Assembly (NCBI GenBank): GCA_014729935.1 | Contig: WJJB01000395.1 | Coordinates: 1 to 34,471, forward strand | Direction: 5' to 3' | DNA: 34,471 nt | Source of the DNA: Candidatus Bathyarchaeota archaeon | GTDB lineage: Archaea; Asgardarchaeota; Lokiarchaeia; Sigyniarchaeales; Sigyniarchaeaceae | In this document: positions 20,640 to 30,486 of the stretch, in pieces | Layout of the letters: each line of letters opens with the position of its first letter | Position numbering within the stretch: position 1 is the first letter of the stretch | The notes under the pieces: model-generated | What the model was told of the DNA's origin: nothing | The model's database searches: none | Seen by the model: the letters and a program-made list of their open reading frames with translations, nothing else | Translations under genes and position numbers: made by a program

Positions 20640-20720
20640 GGGAAATCAACGGTCCTCCGATGATGAAATGTCAACGGGTATATAGAAAAAGGTTATGACG
20701 AGAAAACATGGGATCTCAAC

Positions 20721-23700
20721 CTAAAAAAACTGGTCGAGTTTCTTGATACCGATGATATCCTCGAAAGAGATACCGAGGGCGTCCAGCACCTGCTCGAAGG
20801 TACTCCGGAAGAGTTCCTTGTACTTCTTACGATCAACCTCTTGAACGTGTGCAATACCAATTGCTTTTGCTCCCCCATGAGTTTTCACGTATGTAAAAAC
20901 GTCTCCCGCCTCGAACTTGGATTTCTTTCCGAGAGCAATGAGCTGCCTGGCTGCCATTACATGCTGAAGCTTGAGATCTGGCTCCCTCTTGGCATTGATC
21001 TTCCGGGCGGTCTTGGAATTCAAGCCAATCTTTACGGCATACGCTTCAACCGGGAGATCCCCTTTCTTCAGCTTCGTCCAGTAGTATTTCACGAGGCTGA
21101 TAATGGTTTCCCGCTTGGCTTGAAAATCCGTCTCGTCCTTTATGCTTTCTATCAATTCCGTGAGCTTAAAGAAGGCATCTTGGATAAACTGCGGTGTGTT
21201 ACTCTTCTTTCCCGATAGCCCCTTGATATCGACGCCCCCGCCCTTGAATACCCCGAGGTAATTCTTCTTCCGGTTGGATAACGCCAGGAATCGGTATGCC
21301 TTGTCCACATCAAGCTCCAAATGCAGGTGTTCTTGGCTCCACTTGCTAAGCTGCTTGATGATTTCCTCTCCCGGGTTCTTCAAAAAAACCGAATCGCTAT
21401 CGCCATATAGCACTTCCACACCAAGCTTCTCCGCCTTATCCATGGTCTGCGTGATGGAATAGCGGCCGATCGCCGTGGTTGCCTCCGCAACTGGCAGGCA
21501 ATACAAGCTGAATGTGGGCGAACCATACACGCCGTAGCTCGCGTTGATGAGAACCTTGAGTGCGCTTTGGAGGGTATCATAGAAATCCCGGGTTGCTTCT
21601 GGTATTGAAGGATCCTTCGCTTTTGGCTTGAAAAAGAGCACCCTGAGGTCCCTGATCACCCCGGTGACCAATGACATGATGCCAATCCTGTCCCCGCATG
21701 CATGGTATGGGGTGTTCGAAAGGGGGATCTTCTCACAGCCATCGCATTGGCAATTGACGGTTTCATATGATAGATTGTATTCCTTGATGATGCTGGGATA
21801 CAGGGAGGCAAAATCCATCACCACAACGTCGAAGTATATACCGGGCTTGGGATTGATCACGATGGCTCCCTTTAGCTCCCTATCCCCACCTGATTGGGAG
21901 ATATCATCCCGATTGGGCACGAGGAAGTCTCGCTTCCTGTGTTCCCATATAAGTAACTGCTTCACCCAGCCAGAAACCCAAGTCCGGACGATCTCGTTCA
22001 TGGGAAGCCTGCATATCCTCATCAAGAGGATGACGAGAGATAACACCAAGTTTGACTTGAACCGGGTGAGCTCCAAGGTCAGGTAGCTGTCCTTCCAGTT
22101 GTAAAAGGCGAGATCCATGAAGGATAGCTCGGATATTCCCCCCTCATGCTGGAACTTCTGGGTACCCAGCAAGCCTTGGGCGACAGCGTCCAAGGAAAAC
22201 TCGTTATATGCACCCCCGAGTGCATAGCCTTGGATGGATGGATTCCTGAAAAATTGGTACAGGTCAAGGTGCAACCCGTATTTCAAGAATGCCGAGTGGC
22301 GAGAGATGCCTATCCCGCGAGTCATGGAGATGGGAATCTCGTCCTTGTCGGCAAATTTCTTGTTTTTTGCCCTGCGGGAAAGGTATCGAAAATCAAATTC
22401 GTCCCCGTTATAGGTAACAACAATCGGGTATTTCCACATCATCCTGAATAACTTCCGTACCAAGTCTTTTTCCTTGTCGTACACGATGATGCGAGCATTC
22501 TCGGGAAATGGATGATCGCTAGGGCCTATTGCCTTGAACTCGTGGGTTCCCAGCACGTATACCTCATTCAAGCCATCAGTACCCACGATGGAAGCGGCGA
22601 TGATGGGATACCTGGCGTTGGATGGATCGGGGAACTGGTTTTCATGCTCTTGGTAGATTTCCAGGTCAATTGCGGCACGGGAAATATCGGGAATTGGAGG
22701 TGAAAATAGCTGGAGGTATTGAATGAAAAACTCCTTGTATTCCCCGGGGGCATCCTGCATCACCCGATCGATTTCGCTGCGGGTTTCCCCGTCCAGCTCG
22801 ATGTCATCGAGCTCCACCTTCCCATCCTTGAAGGAGTAATACAAGCCTGGAACCAATTGGAGATCTGCGATGTAATTCAAGTGGTAGCGGATGTTTGCCT
22901 CGAGGGCATCGGGCACCTTACTTCGAACGCTTTTTCTGCCGCTGGCTATCGATAATGGAGTTTTACCCACGATTCTGGTGAGGGTGACATCTTGATTCGC
23001 GATAAGGTCTTTCTTGGTGACCCTTTCCATACGCACGAAACCATCCACGGTTCTCACACCCTTGTCTTCCAGCTTGTCGATGGAGAGACGCGAGAAACAA
23101 TACGGCTCATGGTTGGTGGGATCCAAGAGGAAATGCACTTGCTGGTTTTCCACATCATAGAATCGCATGAGCGCCTTGTTGGTATCCCTGTCATATTCCA
23201 CGTTCAGCAACAAGAAATGCTCGAAGCTCGCCGGGGCAATGATTGCGGGGGGCGTGATGCGAGAGTTCTCACTCGAACCCTTGAAAACCTTGCTATCACA
23301 TGCAATGAGATCATCGAGGTCGATCGACACTTCCTTTGAATGCGCGTGGACAATGTTCGTCTTGCTCCCTTCCTTGGAACGGGTGGATTTCTCAATGGAT
23401 CCTGTCATGCCGCGTTGTTTTGATTGACCCGAGTGGCCAATTCCTTCAGGTTGCTCGTGGGATGTTCCATGCTTGGTGTCCACCCTTCCAGATTTCCCCG
23501 GTTCCTTGGATACCTTTTTCAAGGGTTTACCGGGTTTTCCTGCTGATGCTGATGACGGGGCTCTAGCAGCACCTGCATTGGCATCACTGCTGGTTTTTTT
23601 CCCATCAGACTTCGCATTTTCTTCTTGCTCTTGTGGTGATGTCTTTGTGGCTCTCTTCTTTCCTTTGGCATCCCTGGAAAAATCGAATAGCGAGTGCTGA

Positions 23701-23753
23701 TTCTCGTCCAGATCGTCACCCGAACGTTTTTTCCGCGCGCACATGGTATCCAT
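20721..23753 (-). CDS. polB: Family B DNA polymerase with 3'-5' exonuclease domain
   Basis: Pol motifs DFASLYPSIIKEYN (A), KVLINASYGVYGSPTF (B), YGDSDSVFL (C); exo motifs AAIDLEIY, VVTYNGDEFDFRYL, YNWKDSYLTLEL; C-terminal IKKLDQFF. The track ORF opens at 23843, but ATG 23753 (MDTMCARKK) lies behind a TATA-like TTAAAAAGG on the minus strand near 23797-23805. Confidence 0.95.
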   Translation of the reverse strand: MDTMCARKKRSGDDLDENQHSLFDFSRDAKGKKRATKTSPQEQEENAKSDGKKTSSDANAGAARAPSSASAGKPGKPLKKVSKEPGKSGRVDTKHGTSHEQPEGIGHSGQSKQRGMTGSIEKSTRSKEGSKTNIVHAHSKEVSIDLDDLIACDSKVFKGSSENSRITPPAIIAPASFEHFLLLNVEYDRDTNKALMRFYDVENQQVHFLLDPTNHEPYCFSRLSIDKLEDKGVRTVDGFVRMERVTKKDLIANQDVTLTRIVGKTPLSIASGRKSVRSKVPDALEANIRYHLNYIADLQLVPGLYYSFKDGKVELDDIELDGETRSEIDRVMQDAPGEYKEFFIQYLQLFSPPIPDISRAAIDLEIYQEHENQFPDPSNARYPIIAASIVGTDGLNEVYVLGTHEFKAIGPSDHPFPENARIIVYDKEKDLVRKLFRMMWKYPIVVTYNGDEFDFRYLSRRAKNKKFADKDEIPISMTRGIGISRHSAFLKYGLHLDLYQFFRNPSIQGYALGGAYNEFSLDAVAQGLLGTQKFQHEGGISELSFMDLAFYNWKDSYLTLELTRFKSNLVLSLVILLMRICRLPMNEIVRTWVSGWVKQLLIWEHRKRDFLVPNRDDISQSGGDRELKGAIVINPKPGIYFDVVVMDFASLYPSIIKEYNLSYETVNCQCDGCEKIPLSNTPYHACGDRIGIMSLVTGVIRDLRVLFFKPKAKDPSIPEATRDFYDTLQSALKVLINASYGVYGSPTFSLYCLPVAEATTAIGRYSITQTMDKAEKLGVEVLYGDSDSVFLKNPGEEIIKQLSKWSQEHLHLELDVDKAYRFLALSNRKKNYLGVFKGGGVDIKGLSGKKSNTPQFIQDAFFKLTELIESIKDETDFQAKRETIISLVKYYWTKLKKGDLPVEAYAVKIGLNSKTARKINAKREPDLKLQHVMAARQLIALGKKSKFEAGDVFTYVKTHGGAKAIGIAHVQEVDRKKYKELFRSTFEQVLDALGISFEDIIGIKKLDQFF

Positions 23754-23913
23754 CCTTAGGAACGTGACTTCCCATACACTTCCTATGGATCTCGTTACCT
23801 TTTTAATCTTGCATCCGCGTGGAATTTGTGGACGTGGGACCAATACTGCAGGGGAACAAAAGATTTATGGCATGCGTACTTGGGGCTAGGCGATCACCCA
23901 ACACAATTTAGAT

Positions 23914-24016
23914 GGCGATATGGCTTAGCGGTAGAGCAATGGACTTGTATTTTTGCCGGGCATAGCCGTCGAAAATAGGCATCCATGGGTCAGGGGTTCA
24001 AATCCCCTTATCGCCT
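23914..24016 (+). tRNA. Intron-containing tRNA-Thr (anticodon UGU)
   Basis: Acceptor GGCGATA/TATCGCC, D-arm GCTT..GAGC, anticodon stem ATGGA/TCCAT, T-arm AGGGG-TTCAAAT-CCCCT; removing 31 nt restores loop CTTGTAA. Confidence 0.88.
23950..23980 (+). other. tRNA intron at canonical position 37/38 (31 nt)
   Basis: ...GGACTTGTA^TTTTTGCCGGGCATAGCCGTCGAAAATAGGC^ATCC...; an inner hairpin (CGG/CCG and TTTT/AAAA) can form within the intron. Confidence 0.75.
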
Positions 24017-24066
24017 CTCATTGCTTGAGGCACGGCAGATTCTCTACATAACAAGTAAGAACGAGA

Positions 24067-24121
24067 CCGGTCAACTACCCGTCCCCAACTAACTAAAGGG
24101 GCTGGTTTGCAACTGGCTTCG
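24067..24121. mobile_element. Possible IS200/IS605-type terminal relic (no transposase or TnpB ORF nearby)
   Basis: CGGTCAACTACCCGTCCCCAACTAACTAAAGGGGCTGGTTTGCAACTGG resembles the TCAACTACCC...TAAAG...GGG layout common at IS200/IS605 ends; CCCC/GGGG and CTGGTT/AACTGG can pair. Confidence 0.35.
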
Positions 24122-24616
24122 GCATCAATTCGTCGTTGCTTGCGCTTCAGCGTCAGTGTGGCATGTATTTATCTAATTCCTGTTGGAGCGGTGGTTTGAC
24201 CTACAAAACGGCTACCATTTTTAAAATACGCCTCCCAATCTCCGGGAATATATGCCTGTTGATGAGCACGCCAGGCTTAAATTGAAAGGGACAGGTGCCA
24301 GGATGGAAATGTGCATGGAAGATAAGGAACATATTATCACTACAGGGACATGATCACCCGTTAACCTCTTGATGAACAACTCGATTTTGACCGATATTCC
24401 GTGCATGAACTACCAGTTCGTGAGCTCTCCCCCTTGCTTTTCCACCATCATCACCTCATCTACTGCCAGTATCTTAACCGGAATAATTACTATCGACAAG
24501 GAGGGGTGATCTAGCAGTATCACTTCATACCATGAAACCCATTGAACATCCACGGGACATGTTTCATTCGATAAACATCTAGATAAAATTCATAAGTTTT
24601 TTCCTTCTCTATCACC

Positions 24617-27600
24617 GTGGAAAAGAGCACCAGCCAACGAGCCTTCTTGCAGGAGTTCCTTAAAGTGGAAATAAAAAACGACTTCACTCGGATCACGGCG
24701 TTACTTGATGACATCCTAACTCTTGGATTGAAGATGGATGATATTGCATCAAAAACGGATGTGGTGGGGAATATCGTTCGCCTGTATGCGGGACTTGGAG
24801 AACGAACGAGAAATCAAGCATTGATTGAAAAAGCACTTGACATCAGCACCAAGATCCCGTACGATTTTCGGCGCATACGCGAGCAGGTAAATATCGCAAG
24901 CCTGTTCAGGAAAAGGGGGAAGAAGGTACAGGCGATCAACCTGCTATGGCGTCTCCAAGATGAAGTGAAGAACATCAAGAATCTGGAACTCAATTCCGTG
25001 GCAAACTTGGCAATCGCTGGCGAGTTTTACATGTTAAACGAGCTGGATGATTACCATATGATCATGGAAAGGGTCTTATCGGCGATTGAAGATTACCAAG
25101 GTTCGATCCTGTTGAGGATCAACGCCTCCCTATCGGTCTATGGATTCTTGGTGGAGCATAATCTCACGGGGGAAGCATTCAAGATTTTTAACTCTATCAA
25201 GGACATCCTTTCCGCACAATCAGATGCCACCAACATTGGCGAGATCCTGCGAGCCATCGTGGCAACCTTCATCTCGCTCTCGAACAAATCCAGCAATTCG
25301 CAAGTGGATTTCCTGCTTGAAGCCTTGGATCTCGCAAAGGAATACCCCACGTTCTACGAGCTTGATATTATCTACCGGGATATCCTGAAGCAGCTATTCA
25401 TTACCAAGGATAGGGACTGGATTGAGGAAAACTTGGAGTTTCTCATCAATATCATCGATCAGGTGGATAATGACCGCATAAAACTGGAAATCATTTATAA
25501 ATTCCTCTTGAAAGCACATGATGAAAAGCTAGATATAGATCCAGAATACCTGGAGCAGCTGATCCAGAGTCTTGAGACCATGAAGGAACGGCTCAGCCCA
25601 TCCAGGTACATCTCCTTCCAATTAATGAAGTTGCAATTGATAGGTATTTTCGTCAACCAGGAGAAATACTTCACAGAAATCGAGCTCTTAATATCCGAAG
25701 TGTTGAAATCAAGCAAATTTCGCAGGAACTTGCCAGAAAAGGTGGCAACCATCCTTACCAATCCAGTGGAATTCTTCACTATCACCCAACCGGATTCCAC
25801 CGAAATGCTGGAGCGGGCTTTGCAACTTACCAAGCATTACGCTCTCTTGGAAAAGAAGAGCGAGATTTTGAAAAAAATACTCATCACCATGGCAAAACAC
25901 GGCTTGAAAATGCAAGACGTGGAAGTATTGGAGAAATCTTTGGATTATGCCAAGAAAATCAGTAATTTGGATGACCGGTTCTTCGTGCTTCATGAGATTG
26001 CAAATGCACTGCACGAGTTGAAACGCACGCTTCTTTCAAAGGATATCCTATCTGGATTACTTGATGAGATTGGCAATATAAAAGCACCAAAACAACGAGT
26101 GAAAGCAAAAATTGCCCTTGCACACACGATTGCAACACGGGAGCATGATATTGTAAAAGGATTGGAATTAATACGTGAGGGCATCCAAGACACCAAATTA
26201 TACATCGTTGGCAATGCGCACAAGACTGTTGCTCTTGATGAACTCGCAATTGAAGCTAGCAATATATTTGGCTGGATACACGAGACCGAGGAAGCAGCCC
26301 GCCGGCAAAAGTATACCACGCTCATCTCCGAGGCAAAGAAACAACTTGATCTGGAGACACGTGAAGGTATCATAAAGGCAGTGTCGATCTATAATGAAGC
26401 CCTCTCCTTCATCGATAAAAACGTCGATAAATATGAACAAGTGTGGTTGGAAGACAGGATAGAAAAATTGAAACGCTACCTTGAAACGTCGGATGATGCA
26501 GAGGAAATAGGGCTTAAGGAAGACGATTGGTTGAAAAAAGAAGATTACAGGATAAGAAAATCGGATATCACCACCAAGCAATCCATTGAATGGCGGAAAA
26601 AAAGGGAATTGGAATATATCATCAAGATCATTAATAACTCCAGATTCCAAGTGAACGAGCTTACCTGCAGGATGAAGAAATACGCAAGGGATTTCTTGGA
26701 GATGGAAAACGAGGATGTGCAGAAAAAAGACGTGCTCAATCCCGGTGAGTCCTTATCCTGCGAGTTCTTGTTTATTGCCCGCAGGGATATCGTTCCGAAT
26801 AATGCCATTGAGGCAGAAATCAATTTCTACGATCCCATCAAGAACAGGCCAGTTTCGAAAGATCTTGAAACCCCTGCAACCAACGCTAAATTCAGGTTTT
26901 TCGTGCCAAAGAAGGTATCCAGTGGGAAGTTCGACAAGATCAAGAATAAGTTCGAGAAGAAATCACACGAATTCCAAGTACCGTACAACGTGTATCTCAC
27001 TTGGCAAAAATTGAACACGTTGATCAAGAGCCCTTCGTTCACCTTCAAGGTGATCCAAAAGGAATATAACGAGATTGCGAATCAATTTTTCGGGGTTACC
27101 CGGTTTCATGCCGAGAGCCGATGGAATCGTTCCAGGCGGCACTCGACTGCCATCCAAGTGATCATCTCGGGGGATATTGGCGAGCGCGAAACGAACGTGA
27201 AAATGGAATTCTTCTTGCAGGATCCCATCATATTATACAATCTCATCAACCTGCTTGAAGAGGAAATCAAGGTATGGAAATGCCCGAATCCTGATTGCAA
27301 CGCGCCACTTGATAAGACGCAAATTGGCATTGATATTCCAGGTACCTGCAAGTTTTGCTCAACCATTTTCCTCCTTGACGTGAATACTAAGAAACCAGAT
27401 CGGCCCCTGAGTTTCGAGATACTTGATACCAGAGATCTCGAGTCGAAGGACCAATTCATGAATTACCTTAAGACGAGGGTAAAGGGCATGGACGATTCGA
27501 CACTCGATGCAACTGCCCTCTTGGTCCCCGAGGAAATGCGTGAACCTGCAAAGCAACTATTGAAACGCGCCATTAACGGGGAAATCAAGCCAAAAGAGCT

Positions 27601-27661
27601 GGTGCGTGAGGCTATCACGAATCACGTGGAAAAATTATTGCAAGCAATCCTCCTGCAGTGA
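24617..27661 (+). CDS. Large helical-repeat (solenoid/TPR-like) protein with C-terminal zinc ribbon
   Basis: 1014-aa ORF with GTG start; long helical repeats; 'WKCPNPDCNAPLDKTQIGIDIPGTCKFCSTIFLLD' zinc ribbon. Confidence 0.8.
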   Translation: MEKSTSQRAFLQEFLKVEIKNDFTRITALLDDILTLGLKMDDIASKTDVVGNIVRLYAGLGERTRNQALIEKALDISTKIPYDFRRIREQVNIASLFRKRGKKVQAINLLWRLQDEVKNIKNLELNSVANLAIAGEFYMLNELDDYHMIMERVLSAIEDYQGSILLRINASLSVYGFLVEHNLTGEAFKIFNSIKDILSAQSDATNIGEILRAIVATFISLSNKSSNSQVDFLLEALDLAKEYPTFYELDIIYRDILKQLFITKDRDWIEENLEFLINIIDQVDNDRIKLEIIYKFLLKAHDEKLDIDPEYLEQLIQSLETMKERLSPSRYISFQLMKLQLIGIFVNQEKYFTEIELLISEVLKSSKFRRNLPEKVATILTNPVEFFTITQPDSTEMLERALQLTKHYALLEKKSEILKKILITMAKHGLKMQDVEVLEKSLDYAKKISNLDDRFFVLHEIANALHELKRTLLSKDILSGLLDEIGNIKAPKQRVKAKIALAHTIATREHDIVKGLELIREGIQDTKLYIVGNAHKTVALDELAIEASNIFGWIHETEEAARRQKYTTLISEAKKQLDLETREGIIKAVSIYNEALSFIDKNVDKYEQVWLEDRIEKLKRYLETSDDAEEIGLKEDDWLKKEDYRIRKSDITTKQSIEWRKKRELEYIIKIINNSRFQVNELTCRMKKYARDFLEMENEDVQKKDVLNPGESLSCEFLFIARRDIVPNNAIEAEINFYDPIKNRPVSKDLETPATNAKFRFFVPKKVSSGKFDKIKNKFEKKSHEFQVPYNVYLTWQKLNTLIKSPSFTFKVIQKEYNEIANQFFGVTRFHAESRWNRSRRHSTAIQVIISGDIGERETNVKMEFFLQDPIILYNLINLLEEEIKVWKCPNPDCNAPLDKTQIGIDIPGTCKFCSTIFLLDVNTKKPDRPLSFEILDTRDLESKDQFMNYLKTRVKGMDDSTLDATALLVPEEMREPAKQLLKRAINGEIKPKELVREAITNHVEKLLQAILLQ

Positions 27662-27783
27662 TCGCAACCAAGGAAAGATAATCATGGATTTGGATTAATT
27701 ATTTATACTGGACCAGAATTATATATCAAGATAGCCACGCGTGCGCCAGTGCACCAAGGGTAAAAATACTCGGGGACCACATC

Positions 27784-30438
27784 ATGAAACCCAAGCATTC
27801 CATGCATCGCAAGGTGGGATCTTCGCGTATCATGTTTCTCACCTTGATTTTCATCGTACCAGTCTTCATTTCAGGAGCTGTATTGCATCACAACAGCCCT
27901 TCTACCACGTTTCAAGGAATTATCCCTTCCCAAGCCATCGATCCCTTGGATTTGGATCAAATCATGCCAAATCAAACCTGTTGGTTCGATCCCGACATCG
28001 AGTGCTTGATAATCACGACGGCAGCTCTTTCGCCCGAGTTTCAGCCGCTTGCAAATCTGAAGACGAGCCGGGGTGTTTTCACTGAAATACTTACAATCGA
28101 ATCCATTTACTCGAATACTACGTTCACCACTGGAGCAAATGATAATGCAGAATCGATTCGTAACGCAATCAAGCATTATCACGAGAACAAGGGAACAGAG
28201 TTCGTGATCATCGGTGGGGACGTTGATGTCGTTCCGATCAGGTATACCTATAATCCAGATATTAGTGAAACACGTTTCAACAACGGCGATTATTATGACA
28301 CGCTCAAGCCAACCGACCAGTACTATGCAGGATTGAATGGCACGTGGGATGATGATGGGGACGGCTTGTACGGGGAAATGAACCTTCACAATGATAATAA
28401 TACCGACGAAGTCGACTGGGATGCAGAAGTTTTCGTCGGCCGACTTCCCGTGCACGATGCGAGCGAGGCAAATACCCTTATTTCGAAGATCATCGATTAT
28501 GAACTGTCCCCGCCAACAGGTGATTGGTTTAGCGATTCGATCTTTGCTGGAGCGGTGAGCCAATTTGCATATGGTCAATATTCTAGCGTGGATGAGGCGG
28601 AATTGAGTGACTTCATGATTAGTAATTACTTCTCTTCCATGGATCCAACAAGGCTATATTTCAATACCAGTGATTACAGTCCAGTTGAACCATTCACGAC
28701 GCTTTCTTGGGATAACCTCCGTTCTGCGTGGAACCAAGGTGCTTCCGTGCTCAACTTGGCAGGTCATGGCAATCCTTGCAGTTACGGGGGGTATGAAAGC
28801 GTGATGGGAGACGTAACATACATGAATAGTGTGAATTCTGCAACGTTAAGTAATGGAGGAAAGCTGCCCTTTGTATATATCTACGCGTGTTCATCTGGTG
28901 CCTTTGATTTGGAAGAAATTGGCTCTAGCACGCCGATCAATGGCGTTTGGCAATCCTTGGCGGAAAGACTCATCAGGAATCCATCAGGGGGCGCCATTGC
29001 AGTCGTATCTGGTATGCGCACCACGTATTATTTCGAAGGAGATGAGGAGTTGGAAGCGCTTAATCGGGGGCAAAACCGATTCTTCTGGCGGGAGTTCATG
29101 GTTAACCAAGAATACCAACCAGGTAGGACACTATATAAATCAAAAGAGACATATATAGAGGAGTTCATAAATAAGTATTGGAACGTGGACTTGAATTGGG
29201 ACCCCGAGAAGGCAGAGGATAATGATTACATGGAATACCAAGAGGAATTTCGCAAGAATATCCTCACGTATAATTTATTGGGGGATCCCGAGATGCCCAT
29301 TTACACTGCAACTCCTCGGAACTTTACCTCTGGCATCTTACCTCCCACGGCATATCACGGGGATAAATTACTCTTGGAGGTAACTGACCACCTGGGCATG
29401 CCAGTTTCAAATGCTAGAATTTTAATTAACAATTCAGAATACTATATCACGTGTACCACGGATGATCTTGGCATTGGCACCATTCGCATCCCGCATGATC
29501 CCGCGTTAATCGGGGGTGGTTTAAATTATACCATTTCCGCGCATAACATGAACCGGACCAATGGCGTGATTACAATCTTGAACGATACCGTGGCCCCAGT
29601 CCAATTATCAGGGGATATACCCACATCCAAGGTTTCATACAAGAAACCATTCACTATCAGTGCCACGGGAATTGATGATGGTTCCGGCATTAAATACGCG
29701 TTCGTGATCTACGTTGAAAGTAACGGGAGCCTTGACACGTTCCATGAAATGACCCTCGTGTCACATCAAGGGAACTCAACCTCATTTAATTATTCTTACC
29801 CGCTTGATCTGGACCCAGGAAGTACATTAAGTTTATATCTAGTCGGTTATGATGCATCCGGTTCTTGCACGGTTGCCATGAAGGATGGCACCTCGCTTTA
29901 CACCATTAATGTGAAAACGCGTGCCATGGAAATAATCATGCTGGCCTTCGCGGTCGTGGGAATCCCAGCCATGTGCATCCTTGCAATATTATGGTTGAAT
30001 AAATACCGGGAAAAGCAAGCCAATAGCATCCCCCTAGGACGCACGGCTGTCAATTGGGATACCAAGGAACGGGAGGAAACGTCTAAGAATGCAAAAGAAC
30101 AGCAACCAGTCCTTACCCATGATTTCCAGCATACAAAACTGGGATCTGAAGCAAAAAATGAATTGGCATCACGATTGACAAGGGAAATACCTGGTTTTCC
30201 AGGCATATCCGTGATTCAATTCCTTTCCAAGTGGTTATACAAGCGAAAGGGAGGGGGGGTGGCGGAACGTCCTGGTGAGGTTATCATGCTCGAAGAAGGA
30301 GACCTGCAACCCTTCGAACAGCATTTGTTTTCCACGCTCTCGTCAATCCCTACCATTGATGATCCAGATTCAATGGTTGAACGGTACATGGAAGCAATAA
30401 GGAATGGAATTGGCATGGCTGTGTGGAAAGTCCGGTAA
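27784..30438 (+). CDS. Gingipain-like (peptidase family C25) type I membrane protein
   Basis: N-terminal hydrophobic signal; 'TEFVIIGGDVDVVPIRYTY', 'VFVGRLPVHDASEANTLISKIIDYE', candidate catalytic His 'LNLAGHGNPCSYGG' and Cys 'FVYIYACSSGAFD'; C-terminal TM 'IIMLAFAVVGIPAMCILAILWL' then a cytosolic tail. Confidence 0.88.
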   Translation: MKPKHSMHRKVGSSRIMFLTLIFIVPVFISGAVLHHNSPSTTFQGIIPSQAIDPLDLDQIMPNQTCWFDPDIECLIITTAALSPEFQPLANLKTSRGVFTEILTIESIYSNTTFTTGANDNAESIRNAIKHYHENKGTEFVIIGGDVDVVPIRYTYNPDISETRFNNGDYYDTLKPTDQYYAGLNGTWDDDGDGLYGEMNLHNDNNTDEVDWDAEVFVGRLPVHDASEANTLISKIIDYELSPPTGDWFSDSIFAGAVSQFAYGQYSSVDEAELSDFMISNYFSSMDPTRLYFNTSDYSPVEPFTTLSWDNLRSAWNQGASVLNLAGHGNPCSYGGYESVMGDVTYMNSVNSATLSNGGKLPFVYIYACSSGAFDLEEIGSSTPINGVWQSLAERLIRNPSGGAIAVVSGMRTTYYFEGDEELEALNRGQNRFFWREFMVNQEYQPGRTLYKSKETYIEEFINKYWNVDLNWDPEKAEDNDYMEYQEEFRKNILTYNLLGDPEMPIYTATPRNFTSGILPPTAYHGDKLLLEVTDHLGMPVSNARILINNSEYYITCTTDDLGIGTIRIPHDPALIGGGLNYTISAHNMNRTNGVITILNDTVAPVQLSGDIPTSKVSYKKPFTISATGIDDGSGIKYAFVIYVESNGSLDTFHEMTLVSHQGNSTSFNYSYPLDLDPGSTLSLYLVGYDASGSCTVAMKDGTSLYTINVKTRAMEIIMLAFAVVGIPAMCILAILWLNKYREKQANSIPLGRTAVNWDTKEREETSKNAKEQQPVLTHDFQHTKLGSEAKNELASRLTREIPGFPGISVIQFLSKWLYKRKGGGVAERPGEVIMLEEGDLQPFEQHLFSTLSSIPTIDDPDSMVERYMEAIRNGIGMAVWKVR

Positions 30439-30486
30439 CCACCAACGGTCGCTAGGTTTATTTTTTCCATTTCCTTATTGTAGACC

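Noticed and set aside
20088-20685. Plus-strand ORFs of 129-132 aa opposite the flippase gene
   Set aside because: Antisense to a convincing multi-TM CDS; composition mirrors the reverse complement
24012-24239. Imperfect direct repeat CGCCTCTCATT (24012, tRNA 3' end) / CGCCTCCCAAT (24229) as possible att sites
   Set aside because: Only 9 of 11 bases match, 0.2 kb apart, and no integrase; too weak to claim integration
24259-24300. TGATGA-like C box as a possible C/D sRNA
   Set aside because: No matching D box (CTGA) or C'/D' pair at proper spacing
24221-24406. 61-aa minus-strand ORF in the tRNA-adjacent intergenic region
   Set aside because: Short, no recognisable domain, no clear promoter or start context
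30253-30259. G7 homopolymer in the C25-like protein tail as a phase-variation tract
   Set aside because: Single short run, frame intact, no other evidence of variation; long-read or population data would be needed
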